A stretch of 44,784 nt of DNA from positions 1 through 44,784 of the forward strand of contig JAJQCQ010000070.1 in assembly GCA_021202635.1 (NCBI GenBank), in the 5' to 3' direction. The stretch is from Lachnospiraceae bacterium (GTDB lineage Bacteria; Bacillota; Clostridia; Lachnospirales; Lachnospiraceae). Numbering within the stretch: position 1 is the first letter of the stretch; the number at the start of each line of letters is the position of its first letter. The notes under the pieces were generated by a model that was not told where the DNA came from, did not search any database, and was given only the letters and a program-made list of their open reading frames with translations. Positions 34,587-42,513 of the stretch are shown piece by piece. The translations under genes were made by a program, and so were the position numbers.

Positions 34587-36785
34587 TCATTCGATTGATT
34601 CACTGCTCTCGTCTATCTGAAACAGCGCTTCTCCGGCCTGCACTTCTCCTTCCTTCAAAAGCCTTACCTTCTGATTTTCAGGAAGCTCCGCAAACAAAAC
34701 CGGTGAAACCACAGAGGTGGCGTGTTCCTGCAGATACTCCAGGTCAAGCTTCAGAAGCGGCGTACCTTTTTGCACCTTCTCCCGCGGGGAAACCAGCACT
34801 TCAAAGCCCTCTCCGTTTAATTCTACCGTATCGATTCCGATATGAATCAGAATACTGATCCCGGAATCTGTGAGAAACCCGATGGCATGCTTCGTGTCAA
34901 ATACAAAATCAATCTCCCCGTCCTCCGGCGCCCGCACGAGCGGATCGGCAGGTGTCACAACCGCGCCCTCTCCCATCATCCCTTCCGCAAATGCGGGATC
35001 CGGGCAGGTAAAAAGCGGTGCAGCAATGCCGGTCATAGGGCTGTGAATGATGAGCAGCTTTTCCTCCGTATCCTCCAAAACTGTCTCCAGATAAGTCTCC
35101 AGATTCGATTTGATCACGGTCACATTCGGCCCATAGATGACCTGTACCCCCTTTCCCCTGCAAATCACGCCGGAAGCTCCCGTCGACCGCAGCAGGGCTT
35201 CACTGACGATTGACGAATCTGCTACTGTGCAGCGCAGTCTCGTCGCACAGCAATCCACGTCCTCGATATTTCTTTTTCCTCCAAGGCCTCTCGTAATTGC
35301 GGCACTGAGCGAATCGTTTTCGTCCTCACACTTCTGCCCAGCGCGATATATGCTTCTGTCGCCAGCCCCCATACCAGAATTTGCATCCTTCCCTTTTTTC
35401 CCGCCAGACGCTGCGTTTTCAACAGCTGCAGCTCCTGCACTTTTCGCGCTTACATCCGCTTTTGTATAAAGCCTCACATCCGCTTCCTCGTCCTCACGTC
35501 CAGGGGTTCTGAAATCAAATTTCCGGATCAGAAAACGGAAAAGAAAGTAATACAGGAAAAAATAAATCGCTCCGACAGGAATCACCCGCATCCAGCTGGT
35601 TTTCGCGTTTCCCTGTAAAATACCAAAGAGGAAAAAATCCAGAAAACCGCCGGAAAAGGTCAGACCAATCGCGATATTCAGCATATGCGCAACCATATAG
35701 CAGCTGCCAGCAAGCACCACCTGCACCGCAAACAGCGCCGGAGCCACAAAAAGAAAGGAAAACTCCAGCGGCTCTGTGATGCCGGTCGCCATACAGGTAA
35801 GCGCCGCGGAAAGCAAAAGGCCGCCCGCCTGTTTTTTCTTTTCCGGCTTCGCGCAGTGATACATGGCCAGCGCCGCTCCCGGAAGTCCGAAAATCATAAA
35901 GATGAATTCCCCGGAAAAATACCGTGTCGCGTCCGCGCTGAAATGCGCAATCTGCGCGGAATCTGCCAGCTGCGCAAAGAAAATATTCTGCCCGCCCTCA
36001 ACGATTCGTCCGGCGACTTCCATCGTGCCGCCCAGTGCCGTCTGCCAGAATGGCATATAGAACACGTGGTGCAGTCCAAACGGAATCAATGCCCGCTTCA
36101 CCAGGCCAAAAATCAACGTGCCAATATAACCGGACCGCGTCACCAGACCGCCGAGACTGTAAATACCAGTCTGCACGACCGGCCAGACAAAATACAGCAA
36201 AATCCCGACAAACATGTAAACCACGGTAGAGATAATCGGCACGAACCTGGTTCCGCCGAAAAAGGAAAGGGCATTCGGCAGCTGAATCCGGAAAAACCGG
36301 TTGTGCAATGCAGCCACACCAAGCCCGACAAGAATCCCGCCAAAGACGCCCATCTGCAGCGTATAGATGCCGCAGGACGCCGTAACAGTTCCCTCCAGCA
36401 CCGACTCCGCAATCTCACCATCCACAAGCTTCCCGTTGATCTCCAGCATTGCCCGAATTGCCGCATTCATGACAAAATAAGCAATCACCGCCGAAAGCGC
36501 CGCCACCTCCTTTTCCTTCTTTCCCATGCCAATCGCAACGCCAATTGCAAACAAAAGCGGTAAATTATCAAACACCACACTGCCGACGTCATTCATGATA
36601 ACCAGAAACGCATGCAGCAGGGTTCCTTCCCCCAGAATTCGCGTCAGGCGGTAGGTTTCCAAAGTTGTTTCATTTGTAAAGGAACTGCCAATGCCCATCA
36701 GCAGACCCGCCACCGGAAGAATTGCGATCGGGAGCATAAAGCTTCGCCCCACACGCTGCAAAACGCCAAACACTCTGTCCTTCAT
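34587..36785 (-). CDS. PTS permease, glucose/N-acetylglucosamine family, fused EIICBA
   Basis: 732 residues from the ATG at 36785, where the family usually begins (MKDRVFGVLQRVGRSFMLPIAILP). Ribosome sites are weak; in-frame ATGs at 36815 and 36899 (AGAGG 3 bases before it) are alternatives. Domain order is EIIC, EIIB, EIIA. EIIC (about 1-400) has many membrane helices and GITEPLEFSFLF. EIIB (about 470-550) has DVDCCATRLRC, where the second Cys is the expected phosphate carrier. EIIA has IHIGIDTVELNGEGF with His648 as the phosphate acceptor. A Ser/Ala/Gly-rich linker joins C and B. It imports and phosphorylates a hexose or amino sugar; substrate cannot be fixed. No regulator is adjacent and I see no clear antiterminator target in the leader. 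Confidence 0.93.
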   Translation of the reverse strand: MKDRVFGVLQRVGRSFMLPIAILPVAGLLMGIGSSFTNETTLETYRLTRILGEGTLLHAFLVIMNDVGSVVFDNLPLLFAIGVAIGMGKKEKEVAALSAVIAYFVMNAAIRAMLEINGKLVDGEIAESVLEGTVTASCGIYTLQMGVFGGILVGLGVAALHNRFFRIQLPNALSFFGGTRFVPIISTVVYMFVGILLYFVWPVVQTGIYSLGGLVTRSGYIGTLIFGLVKRALIPFGLHHVFYMPFWQTALGGTMEVAGRIVEGGQNIFFAQLADSAQIAHFSADATRYFSGEFIFMIFGLPGAALAMYHCAKPEKKKQAGGLLLSAALTCMATGITEPLEFSFLFVAPALFAVQVVLAGSCYMVAHMLNIAIGLTFSGGFLDFFLFGILQGNAKTSWMRVIPVGAIYFFLYYFLFRFLIRKFDFRTPGREDEEADVRLYTKADVSAKSAGAAAVENAASGGKKGKDANSGMGAGDRSIYRAGQKCEDENDSLSAAITRGLGGKRNIEDVDCCATRLRCTVADSSIVSEALLRSTGASGVICRGKGVQVIYGPNVTVIKSNLETYLETVLEDTEEKLLIIHSPMTGIAAPLFTCPDPAFAEGMMGEGAVVTPADPLVRAPEDGEIDFVFDTKHAIGFLTDSGISILIHIGIDTVELNGEGFEVLVSPREKVQKGTPLLKLDLEYLQEHATSVVSPVLFAELPENQKVRLLKEGEVQAGEALFQIDESSESIE

Positions 36786-36971
36786 TCTGTAACCTACTCT
36801 TTCAAAAAAATTCATAAAAGAGGTTTCGCGCAGGCCGGGTGCGACTTTAGCCGCAAGACTCCTTGCCCGCTCTGTGCATAAAAAAATACAGATATCCATA
36901 AACCTCTGTTATGTATACCTGTGTTCGAATATATATTTTAAACCGTTCTTTTCTGTAATATACCTGCTCAG

Positions 36972-37628
36972 TTATTTTTTCTCCGCCTGTACCATTTCCC
37001 GCTCTTTCTTCGAGAACACACACCCGCAGTAGTCCTGCCGGTACAGTCCATATTCCGCGGACAGCTCCACCGACCGCTTATAACCGTTGCGCTTCTTAAA
37101 GTCACAGGGCAGCCAGTGTACCTGGTGCTCACGGACCAGCTCTTCCCCAATCTCGTTGAGCTTCGGCGCATTTTTCAGCGGGCTGATGGTCAGTGTTGTC
37201 GTGACATAATCAAAGCCGTCGGCCGCCGCACGCCGCACGGCCTCTCCAAGCCGCAGCCGAAAACACGCAAAGCAGCGCTCTCCGCCCTCCGGAATCTGTT
37301 CCAGACCGCGCACGGCCTCATAAAACTCCCGGCTGTCGAAGCGGCCTTCGATCAGCTGCACCGGATTTGGCAGCACACCGTTTGCCCCCATCTCCTCAAT
37401 CAGTCGGCGCTGCTCACGGACGCGCCGCGCATACTCATCCTCCGGGTAAATATTGGGGTTATAGTAAAGAACCGTAATTTGAAAATGCTGTGATAAATAC
37501 TCCAGCACATAGCTGCTGCAGGGCGCGCAGCAGCTATGAAGCAGCAGCGTCGGAGGCGCACAGTCATTTGCTGTATTTTTAGCTATCTCCTGCTCCAGTT
37601 CTTTCTGATAATTGCGTTTTCCCTGCAT
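36972..37628 (-). CDS. queH: Epoxyqueuosine reductase QueH
   Basis: 218 residues of the DUF208/QueH family, which reduces epoxyqueuosine to queuosine in tRNA, the last step of queuosine synthesis, in place of QueG. All family Cys motifs are present: LLHSCCAPCSS (near 29-39), RCFACFRLRL (near 118-127) and YRQDYCGC near the C-terminus, which bind the iron-sulfur cluster and a second metal. The ATG follows AGGAG, which overlaps the stop codon of the upstream AAA/PD-(D/E)xK gene; the 10-base gap suggests they are co-transcribed. No other queuosine genes are in the window. Confidence 0.95.
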   Translation of the reverse strand: MQGKRNYQKELEQEIAKNTANDCAPPTLLLHSCCAPCSSYVLEYLSQHFQITVLYYNPNIYPEDEYARRVREQRRLIEEMGANGVLPNPVQLIEGRFDSREFYEAVRGLEQIPEGGERCFACFRLRLGEAVRRAAADGFDYVTTTLTISPLKNAPKLNEIGEELVREHQVHWLPCDFKKRNGYKRSVELSAEYGLYRQDYCGCVFSKKEREMVQAEKK

Positions 37629-37638
37629 GAAAAAGCTC

Positions 37639-39267
37639 CTATTCTAATACCTCTATCATACATTGATGTTTTTTCTTATATTTCAGATTCCTGCTGTCTG
37701 AAATATAATTAATTCCCACTGCCAGAATTCTATTGCACTTTTTTTGTCCTGAAATATCTTTAAACCTCAACGCGTAAGCATTATCCTTAATCTGTTGAAT
37801 AGCCTCTTCTGCGCTGTGATCTACCTTCAGCTCTACTATAATACCATCCCGTGTCCAGTCTTTGGGACGGAAAAGAACATCGGCATACCCTTTTCCGGAT
37901 TTTGCTTCACGCTCTACCTCATAGTAGTCCCTTGCTCCAAGATATGCCAGATTCACAATAGAAGCCAGCTCATTTTCATTGTTATAATTAAGGATCGGCG
38001 CCTCCGTATTATGAACAAATTCCATAATATCTTCTACCGTCCGGGCATCGCCGTCCAATGTTGCCTGCAAAATACGCTTTGATTCTCTCGCCAAAGAGTC
38101 CAGATAATGCAAAGACGGTTCTTTCCTGACAGTATCATCAAATTCATCTCTTAGTTCCTTATTTGGAATACAGACGGTCTCTGTCTCTTCGTCATAGGTA
38201 AGAAAACCATAAACAACCATTGAAGATAGAACCTCATCTTTCGTATTCCATTTTTGTGCGATAGCTGCATTTGACTTCATAGCAACTGGAATAGATTCAC
38301 CCTGTACCAGTTGTATAACCGTTTCTTTCACACCATCCACATTATCAACAATATACTCCGATATTTCTGCATAAGGGCCTGAGGATGTCCAGTAATCCGC
38401 TACCTGATTATTTGATAATGCATATACAACGGAACGTGGATTATAGAGCCGTTCTCCGGCCGCGCTCTTGTAGCCGTCGTACCAGACTTTCAGTTCTTCC
38501 AGCGTAACCTCCGGTTTCTTTTCTCTTTTCAGGTACTTCTGATATAAAGCCTCAACCTCCAGTTCCGTGAATCCAAAATACTCTCCGTACTTTTTCTTGG
38601 TTGCCATATCGTATTCTTTGAAATTATTTATGGTAGAGCCACTGGAATACTTGGCAATTGGCAATACCCCCGTCATATAGGTAAATAGAATATACGGTTG
38701 ATCTTTCAATAAATTTGCTAAAAACTCTATAAAAGCCTTACGATTTTCGTCCGTAATAAAGTCCTTATGAAAAATACAATCCCATTCATCAATCACAAAT
38801 ATAAACTGCTCCTGATACACTTCAAAAACATCTGAAAAAATATCCCACAAAGCATCCTCTTCCTGGCACAAAACATCCGGATAAGCTTTCAGAAGTTCTT
38901 TTTTCATTCGCGTTGTAATACGTGAAATATACTGATCATAGCTTTTACAGTTTTCCGGCATTTTACTAAAATTGATATATATCAGATTATTCTGATTCAG
39001 ATATTTATAGTAATCTGTATTTTGAGCAATTGCAAGAGAATCAAATATTGCGCTGGCATCACAGCCCCTTCCAAAAAAGGCTGCAACCATATTAGCAACC
39101 ACCGTTTTCCCAAATCTGCGCGGTCTTATAAGACAAACATTACTCTCTTCCGTCCCCAAAACAGAAAACAGTTCTCCAATAAGAGCTGATTTATCTACAA
39201 AATAAGGAGATTCTACTGTTTTTTTATATGCGGCAGCCGGACTCTGGCTGTTTAAATAATATCCCAT
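37639..39267 (-). CDS. AAA-ATPase-like protein with C-terminal PD-(D/E)xK nuclease domain
   Basis: 542 residues. The N-terminal AAA-ATPase-like region carries a P-loop-like RPRRFGKT (48-55) and a Walker B-like FIFVIDEWD around 153-161. The C-terminal domain has GYADVLF (Asp463) and IIVELKVD (Glu479, Lys481), the PD-(D/E)xK core. This two-domain layout is the widespread AAA-ATPase_like/PDDEXK_9 family of Bacteroidetes and Clostridia, present in many paralogues per genome. Its role is unknown; defence and mobile-element control have been suggested. The start codon lies shortly downstream of a truncated copy of the dispersed repeat. AT content is higher than in queH, compatible with later acquisition. 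Confidence 0.9.
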   Translation of the reverse strand: MGYYLNSQSPAAAYKKTVESPYFVDKSALIGELFSVLGTEESNVCLIRPRRFGKTVVANMVAAFFGRGCDASAIFDSLAIAQNTDYYKYLNQNNLIYINFSKMPENCKSYDQYISRITTRMKKELLKAYPDVLCQEEDALWDIFSDVFEVYQEQFIFVIDEWDCIFHKDFITDENRKAFIEFLANLLKDQPYILFTYMTGVLPIAKYSSGSTINNFKEYDMATKKKYGEYFGFTELEVEALYQKYLKREKKPEVTLEELKVWYDGYKSAAGERLYNPRSVVYALSNNQVADYWTSSGPYAEISEYIVDNVDGVKETVIQLVQGESIPVAMKSNAAIAQKWNTKDEVLSSMVVYGFLTYDEETETVCIPNKELRDEFDDTVRKEPSLHYLDSLARESKRILQATLDGDARTVEDIMEFVHNTEAPILNYNNENELASIVNLAYLGARDYYEVEREAKSGKGYADVLFRPKDWTRDGIIVELKVDHSAEEAIQQIKDNAYALRFKDISGQKKCNRILAVGINYISDSRNLKYKKKHQCMIEVLE

Positions 39268-39320
39268 AATGCCTTCCTCACTGCAAAAAAACGATCATTG
39301 TGCTGTTGAAAATTCGTAGC

Positions 39321-39355
39321 AATTCAGAACAGCAGGCCGCAGGTCTCCGCTTCGC
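39321..39355. repeat. Truncated copy of the dispersed palindromic repeat
   Basis: AATTCAGAACAGCAGGCCGC and the following 15 bases match the left arm and core of the 31179 copy (inverse) and the 19372 copy. The right arm is missing; unrelated AT-rich bases follow after 39355. It lies in the leader of the AAA/PD-(D/E)xK gene. Confidence 0.65.
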
Positions 39356-39417
39356 TCATATTCTATTATATGTCCGTCGCAACTGTTATTGTATCACATG
39401 CGAAAGAGAAATTCTAC

Positions 39418-39449
39418 CATAAAAAAAGAATCCCGTTTTGCGGGATTCT
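39418..39449 (-). terminator. Strong Rho-independent terminator of the GH3 gene
   Basis: On the minus strand AGAATCCCG (39449-39441), loop CAAAA, CGGGATTCT (39435-39427) is a perfect stem followed by a run of Ts. It is 55 bases beyond the GH3 stop codon. Confidence 0.92.
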
Positions 39450-39503
39450 CGCGCTGCCGCGCGTCTGCGCAGGCAGACAGTTTCCTCTTTGCCCTGTCTT
39501 CGC

Positions 39504-41261
39504 TTATAATCTCGCATCCGGCAGCCCGCAGAATGCGTCTATTGGAGAAATGCCTTTAAACGCGCTCTTTCCAAGCAGCTTGCCAATGACTGCCTCGATC
39601 ATCGGGCGGTGACAGCTGTAGGCATTAATATATGTCTTAACGCGCGGCACATCCTGCAAATGATACGGGTTGGAGAAGGAGACAAAAATATACGGTTCCT
39701 CTTCCACATGACGCGGCACATCCAGCGCATGCTTTTTTGCCCAGAACAGGCGCACAGCTGTCTGATTCGAGGCGTGCTCGCAGTTCGCCAGATAAAGGGT
39801 CAGGCGGTCTTTCGGCAAATCCTTCGTCCCATGCAGCTCTTCTTTCTCAATATCAAAGCGCTCTGTCCGGAATCCAGCCTCCTGCAGCAGCTCCTCCGCA
39901 ATCGCGGTCATGCTGCTCTCGATGGGATACCGTGCGTCACCCGGTGCGGCCTCGCAGCCTTCCGTGATCTCATCCTTTCCGAGCGTCACCAGACGGATCA
40001 GCGGGAATTTTTCCGGCGTCAGCGGCAGTACATCCTGGTTATTCTTCACCAGTGTCACGCATTTGTCCGCGCATTCTGCCTGCCACTGCTTTGCCTCCGG
40101 CAATTGTCCTCCGGTCCGTGTTCCGCCTGCCATATCGTCCGTCCTGCACACAGCGTCTTCTGATGATCTGACGCCTTCCGCATCCGAATGAACAGGAGAA
40201 GGCATTGCCACCTTCGCTTTCAGCGCGAGTGTACGGGTCACCGCCTCATCCAGGCGTTTTTCCGTCAAAAGACCGCTCTCCAGCGCGTCCAGCATATACT
40301 GATAATCCTCGTAAAATCCGGTCGTAAACACCAGCATGTCACAGCCCGCCATGATTGCGGCCGGGATTGCCTCCCTGCGCGGCATCGCCTGTGTAAAACC
40401 GCTCATAATCGTGGCGTCCGTTGTAATGACACCATTGAAGCCAAATTTTTCGCGAAGAACACCGGCCAGCAGTTCTTTGCTCAAAGAACCGGGCAGACAA
40501 TCCTCAAACCGCAATTCCGGATTGATGTCCATCTCTACATTCGGCTGCACAATATGCCCCACCATGACGCTCATCAGGCCATCCTCGATCAGCTGCCGGT
40601 AAATCGCACCATAGCTCTCGTACCAGTCCTTCGCGGAAAGGCTGTTGTAGGTCGGGTGCAGATGCTGATCGCGGAAGTCTACACCATCTCCCGGATAGTG
40701 CTTCGCGCAGGCCGCCATGCCCTGCTCCTGCAGGGTACGGACATACTGCGAACAAAAGCTCTTTACCCTCTCCAGGTCTGAACCGCAGGTACGCACATTG
40801 GTAATCGGGTTCCGATAGTTCAGGTCCAGGTCGCAGACCGGTGAAAACGTCCAGTTCAGTCCAACCGACTGTCCTTCCAGGGCACAGACCTTCGCGAATT
40901 TCTCCATAACACCGAGATCATCCGTGGCTGCCACGGTCATCGGCCAGCCAAAAAAGGCCCCGTCGCTAATCCCGCCGGTGCCGCCCTCTTCCAGATTTGC
41001 CGCTTTCAAAAGAGGAATACGCGCCACCTCATCCAGCGGCTCATACCATGCCCGAATCTCCTTTGCCGGCGCCGGACGATAAAGGATTCCGCCGATATTA
41101 TAATCCTTCACCAGCGTTTTTAATTCATCTGCTCCAAAATCCTGTCCCATCACGCAAAACAGCTGACCGACCTTCTGCTTCACTGTCAGGGAGGAAAGCG
41201 TCTCCTCCACCTCTCTCACCTGCTCGTCCGTCAGATAAAATGGTTTTTCCCGTAAATTCAT
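39504..41261 (-). CDS. Glycoside hydrolase family 3 (beta-N-acetylhexosaminidase-like)
   Basis: 585 residues from the ATG at 41261; a GTG three codons earlier is possible. The GH3 barrel has the nucleophile Asp282 (ITTDATIMSGF) and the region KHYPGDGVDFRDQH (187-200), the counterpart of the NagZ KHFPGHG...DSH motif. The Asp-x-His dyad (198-200) that serves as acid/base in NagZ-type enzymes is kept, but the His of KHFPGHG is Asp here. A C-terminal sandwich domain of about 200 residues follows a variable linker. No signal peptide, so it probably acts inside the cell on imported or recycled muropeptides or glycosides. It has its own terminator. N-acetylglucosaminidase versus beta-glucosidase cannot be settled. 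Confidence 0.88.
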   Translation of the reverse strand: MNLREKPFYLTDEQVREVEETLSSLTVKQKVGQLFCVMGQDFGADELKTLVKDYNIGGILYRPAPAKEIRAWYEPLDEVARIPLLKAANLEEGGTGGISDGAFFGWPMTVAATDDLGVMEKFAKVCALEGQSVGLNWTFSPVCDLDLNYRNPITNVRTCGSDLERVKSFCSQYVRTLQEQGMAACAKHYPGDGVDFRDQHLHPTYNSLSAKDWYESYGAIYRQLIEDGLMSVMVGHIVQPNVEMDINPELRFEDCLPGSLSKELLAGVLREKFGFNGVITTDATIMSGFTQAMPRREAIPAAIMAGCDMLVFTTGFYEDYQYMLDALESGLLTEKRLDEAVTRTLALKAKVAMPSPVHSDAEGVRSSEDAVCRTDDMAGGTRTGGQLPEAKQWQAECADKCVTLVKNNQDVLPLTPEKFPLIRLVTLGKDEITEGCEAAPGDARYPIESSMTAIAEELLQEAGFRTERFDIEKEELHGTKDLPKDRLTLYLANCEHASNQTAVRLFWAKKHALDVPRHVEEEPYIFVSFSNPYHLQDVPRVKTYINAYSCHRPMIEAVIGKLLGKSAFKGISPIDAFCGLPDARL

Positions 41262-41637
41262 ATGCTCCACCCTTCTCTCTTATTTTTCAGCACATTTTTG
41301 AACGATACCGCAGACGTCCGGCAAAAAACCGCCTTCAGACAGCAGACAGCAACCGTTCTGAACTGTCCTTATCATACTACATTTTTCACGTCATGTTCTA
41401 TTCTTTTTTTGTACAGTTCTATGCTGATTATGAATCGATAACGGCATGGATATTAAAGAGTCTTTCGTTTTTTCTTTTCAGGCAGATATTTTTTCCAGAA
41501 GCGGTGCTGAACATCCACTGGATATTCGTTTCGCGCGGATCGAAACAAAGTGCAGAAGCGCAGACCCGCGTCTGGCGTCAATCAGGAATCTTCCTCACGC
41601 GGCGTGTGCATAAAAAGACTGCCCGTTTCACTGCCTG
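41262..41637. other. Intergenic region upstream of the GH3 gene
   Basis: No gene seen. In the GH3 leader (minus strand) TTCAGA (around 41370) can pair with TCTGAA (around 41345), followed five bases later by TTTTTT, an attenuator-like arrangement. This also carries the TTCAGAAC core of the dispersed repeats. A possible -10 box TATGAT lies just upstream; no good -35 is evident. The left part, after the LytTR stop codon, shows no clear terminator. Confidence 0.4.
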
Positions 41638-42345
41638 TCACATCTCGGACAGGCGCAAAAACAGGAATTGATCATAAGCATTCTGCACCTTTTCCCTTTC
41701 TCTGCGGGAGAAAGCAAGCTTCGTTCCATCGCGCAGCAGACAAAAGTCCTTACTCATCACCCTGATCTGCTCCATATTGACAATTGTGCCCTTGTTCAGC
41801 TTCTGAAAGCTGTTATCCAGCTTTTCCTCTAATTCCCGGAACTCCATCCATACACGCAAAATCTGTCCGTCTGTCAGATGGATCTCCTTCGCATGCTTAT
41901 CACTGACGATATAAGAAATTTCATTCTGATATAGCGTAATGCTGTCGCGGCCGATCGGCAGAGGAAGAATGGAACGCGGCTTTGCCCTGAGATTCTCCAG
42001 CCGCCGGAAGGCTTCCCGCACACCTTCCTTTGTGATCGGCTTCATCAGATAATGAAGCGCATTCATAGAATAGGCATCTACCGCATGATCGTCGCTGTTG
42101 GTAATAAACACGATGGCCGTCCCAGGCGATATCCTGCGAAGTTTACCCGCGATGTCAAGACCGCTCTCTTCCGGAAAATAAATATCCAGAAAAACAATAT
42201 CAAAAGCAGGCACCTTCTCCGCTGCCCTTAATAATTCCGCGCCGGTAGTAAAGCTTTCCGGGTGTTCCATCGGATTCCATTCACGCACGACGTCAATAAA
42301 TACAATCTGGGACAGAGCACTGTCATCACAAATTGCAATGCGCAT
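41638..42345 (-). CDS. LytTR-family response regulator
   Basis: 235 residues. The receiver domain (1-115) has the acidic pair Asp7-Asp8 (ICDDS), phosphoacceptor Asp54 (FLDIYFP) and Lys102 (YLMKPI). The LytTR DNA-binding domain (about 128-230) shows GRDSITLYQNEISYIVSDKH and FQKLNKGTIVNMEQIRVM. It resembles AgrA/LytR/VirR regulators, which respond to peptides or wall signals. No histidine kinase is next to it, so it is an orphan within this window. The ATG follows GGGAG. It lies between a surface protein and the GH3 gene; control of either is possible but not shown. Confidence 0.92.
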   Translation of the reverse strand: MRIAICDDSALSQIVFIDVVREWNPMEHPESFTTGAELLRAAEKVPAFDIVFLDIYFPEESGLDIAGKLRRISPGTAIVFITNSDDHAVDAYSMNALHYLMKPITKEGVREAFRRLENLRAKPRSILPLPIGRDSITLYQNEISYIVSDKHAKEIHLTDGQILRVWMEFRELEEKLDNSFQKLNKGTIVNMEQIRVMSKDFCLLRDGTKLAFSRREREKVQNAYDQFLFLRLSEM

Positions 42346-42442
42346 TCCATCATCTCCCTGGCTGAGTCATTCATCGTAACTGTTTCATAGTATCACAGTT
42401 ACAAGGGAAATGTAACTGTTTTCCACCCTCGTCGGGCGGCAC

Positions 42443-42471
42443 CCCGGCCACGATGTAAGTGCGTGGCCGGG
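42443..42471 (-). terminator. Strong hairpin after the surface protein gene
   Basis: CCCGGCCACG (42443-42452) pairs perfectly with CGTGGCCGGG (42462-42471) around a 9-base loop. There is no clean T-run after it on the minus strand. It lies 43 bases after the surface protein stop codon, probably as terminator or mRNA stabiliser. A half copy occurs at 7877-7893. Confidence 0.6.
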
Positions 42472-42513
42472 TGTGTCCGGTATTTCCTCACTCTGGCGGG
42501 ATACCGCCCATAT

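Noticed and set aside
35685-36563. 292-codon plus-strand frame opposite the PTS gene
   Set aside because: Shadow of the EIIC region; highly basic with no domain or start signal.
40997-41671. 224-codon plus-strand frame across the GH3 start
   Set aside because: Lacks a ribosome site and domain; covers the GH3 leader and coding start on the other strand.
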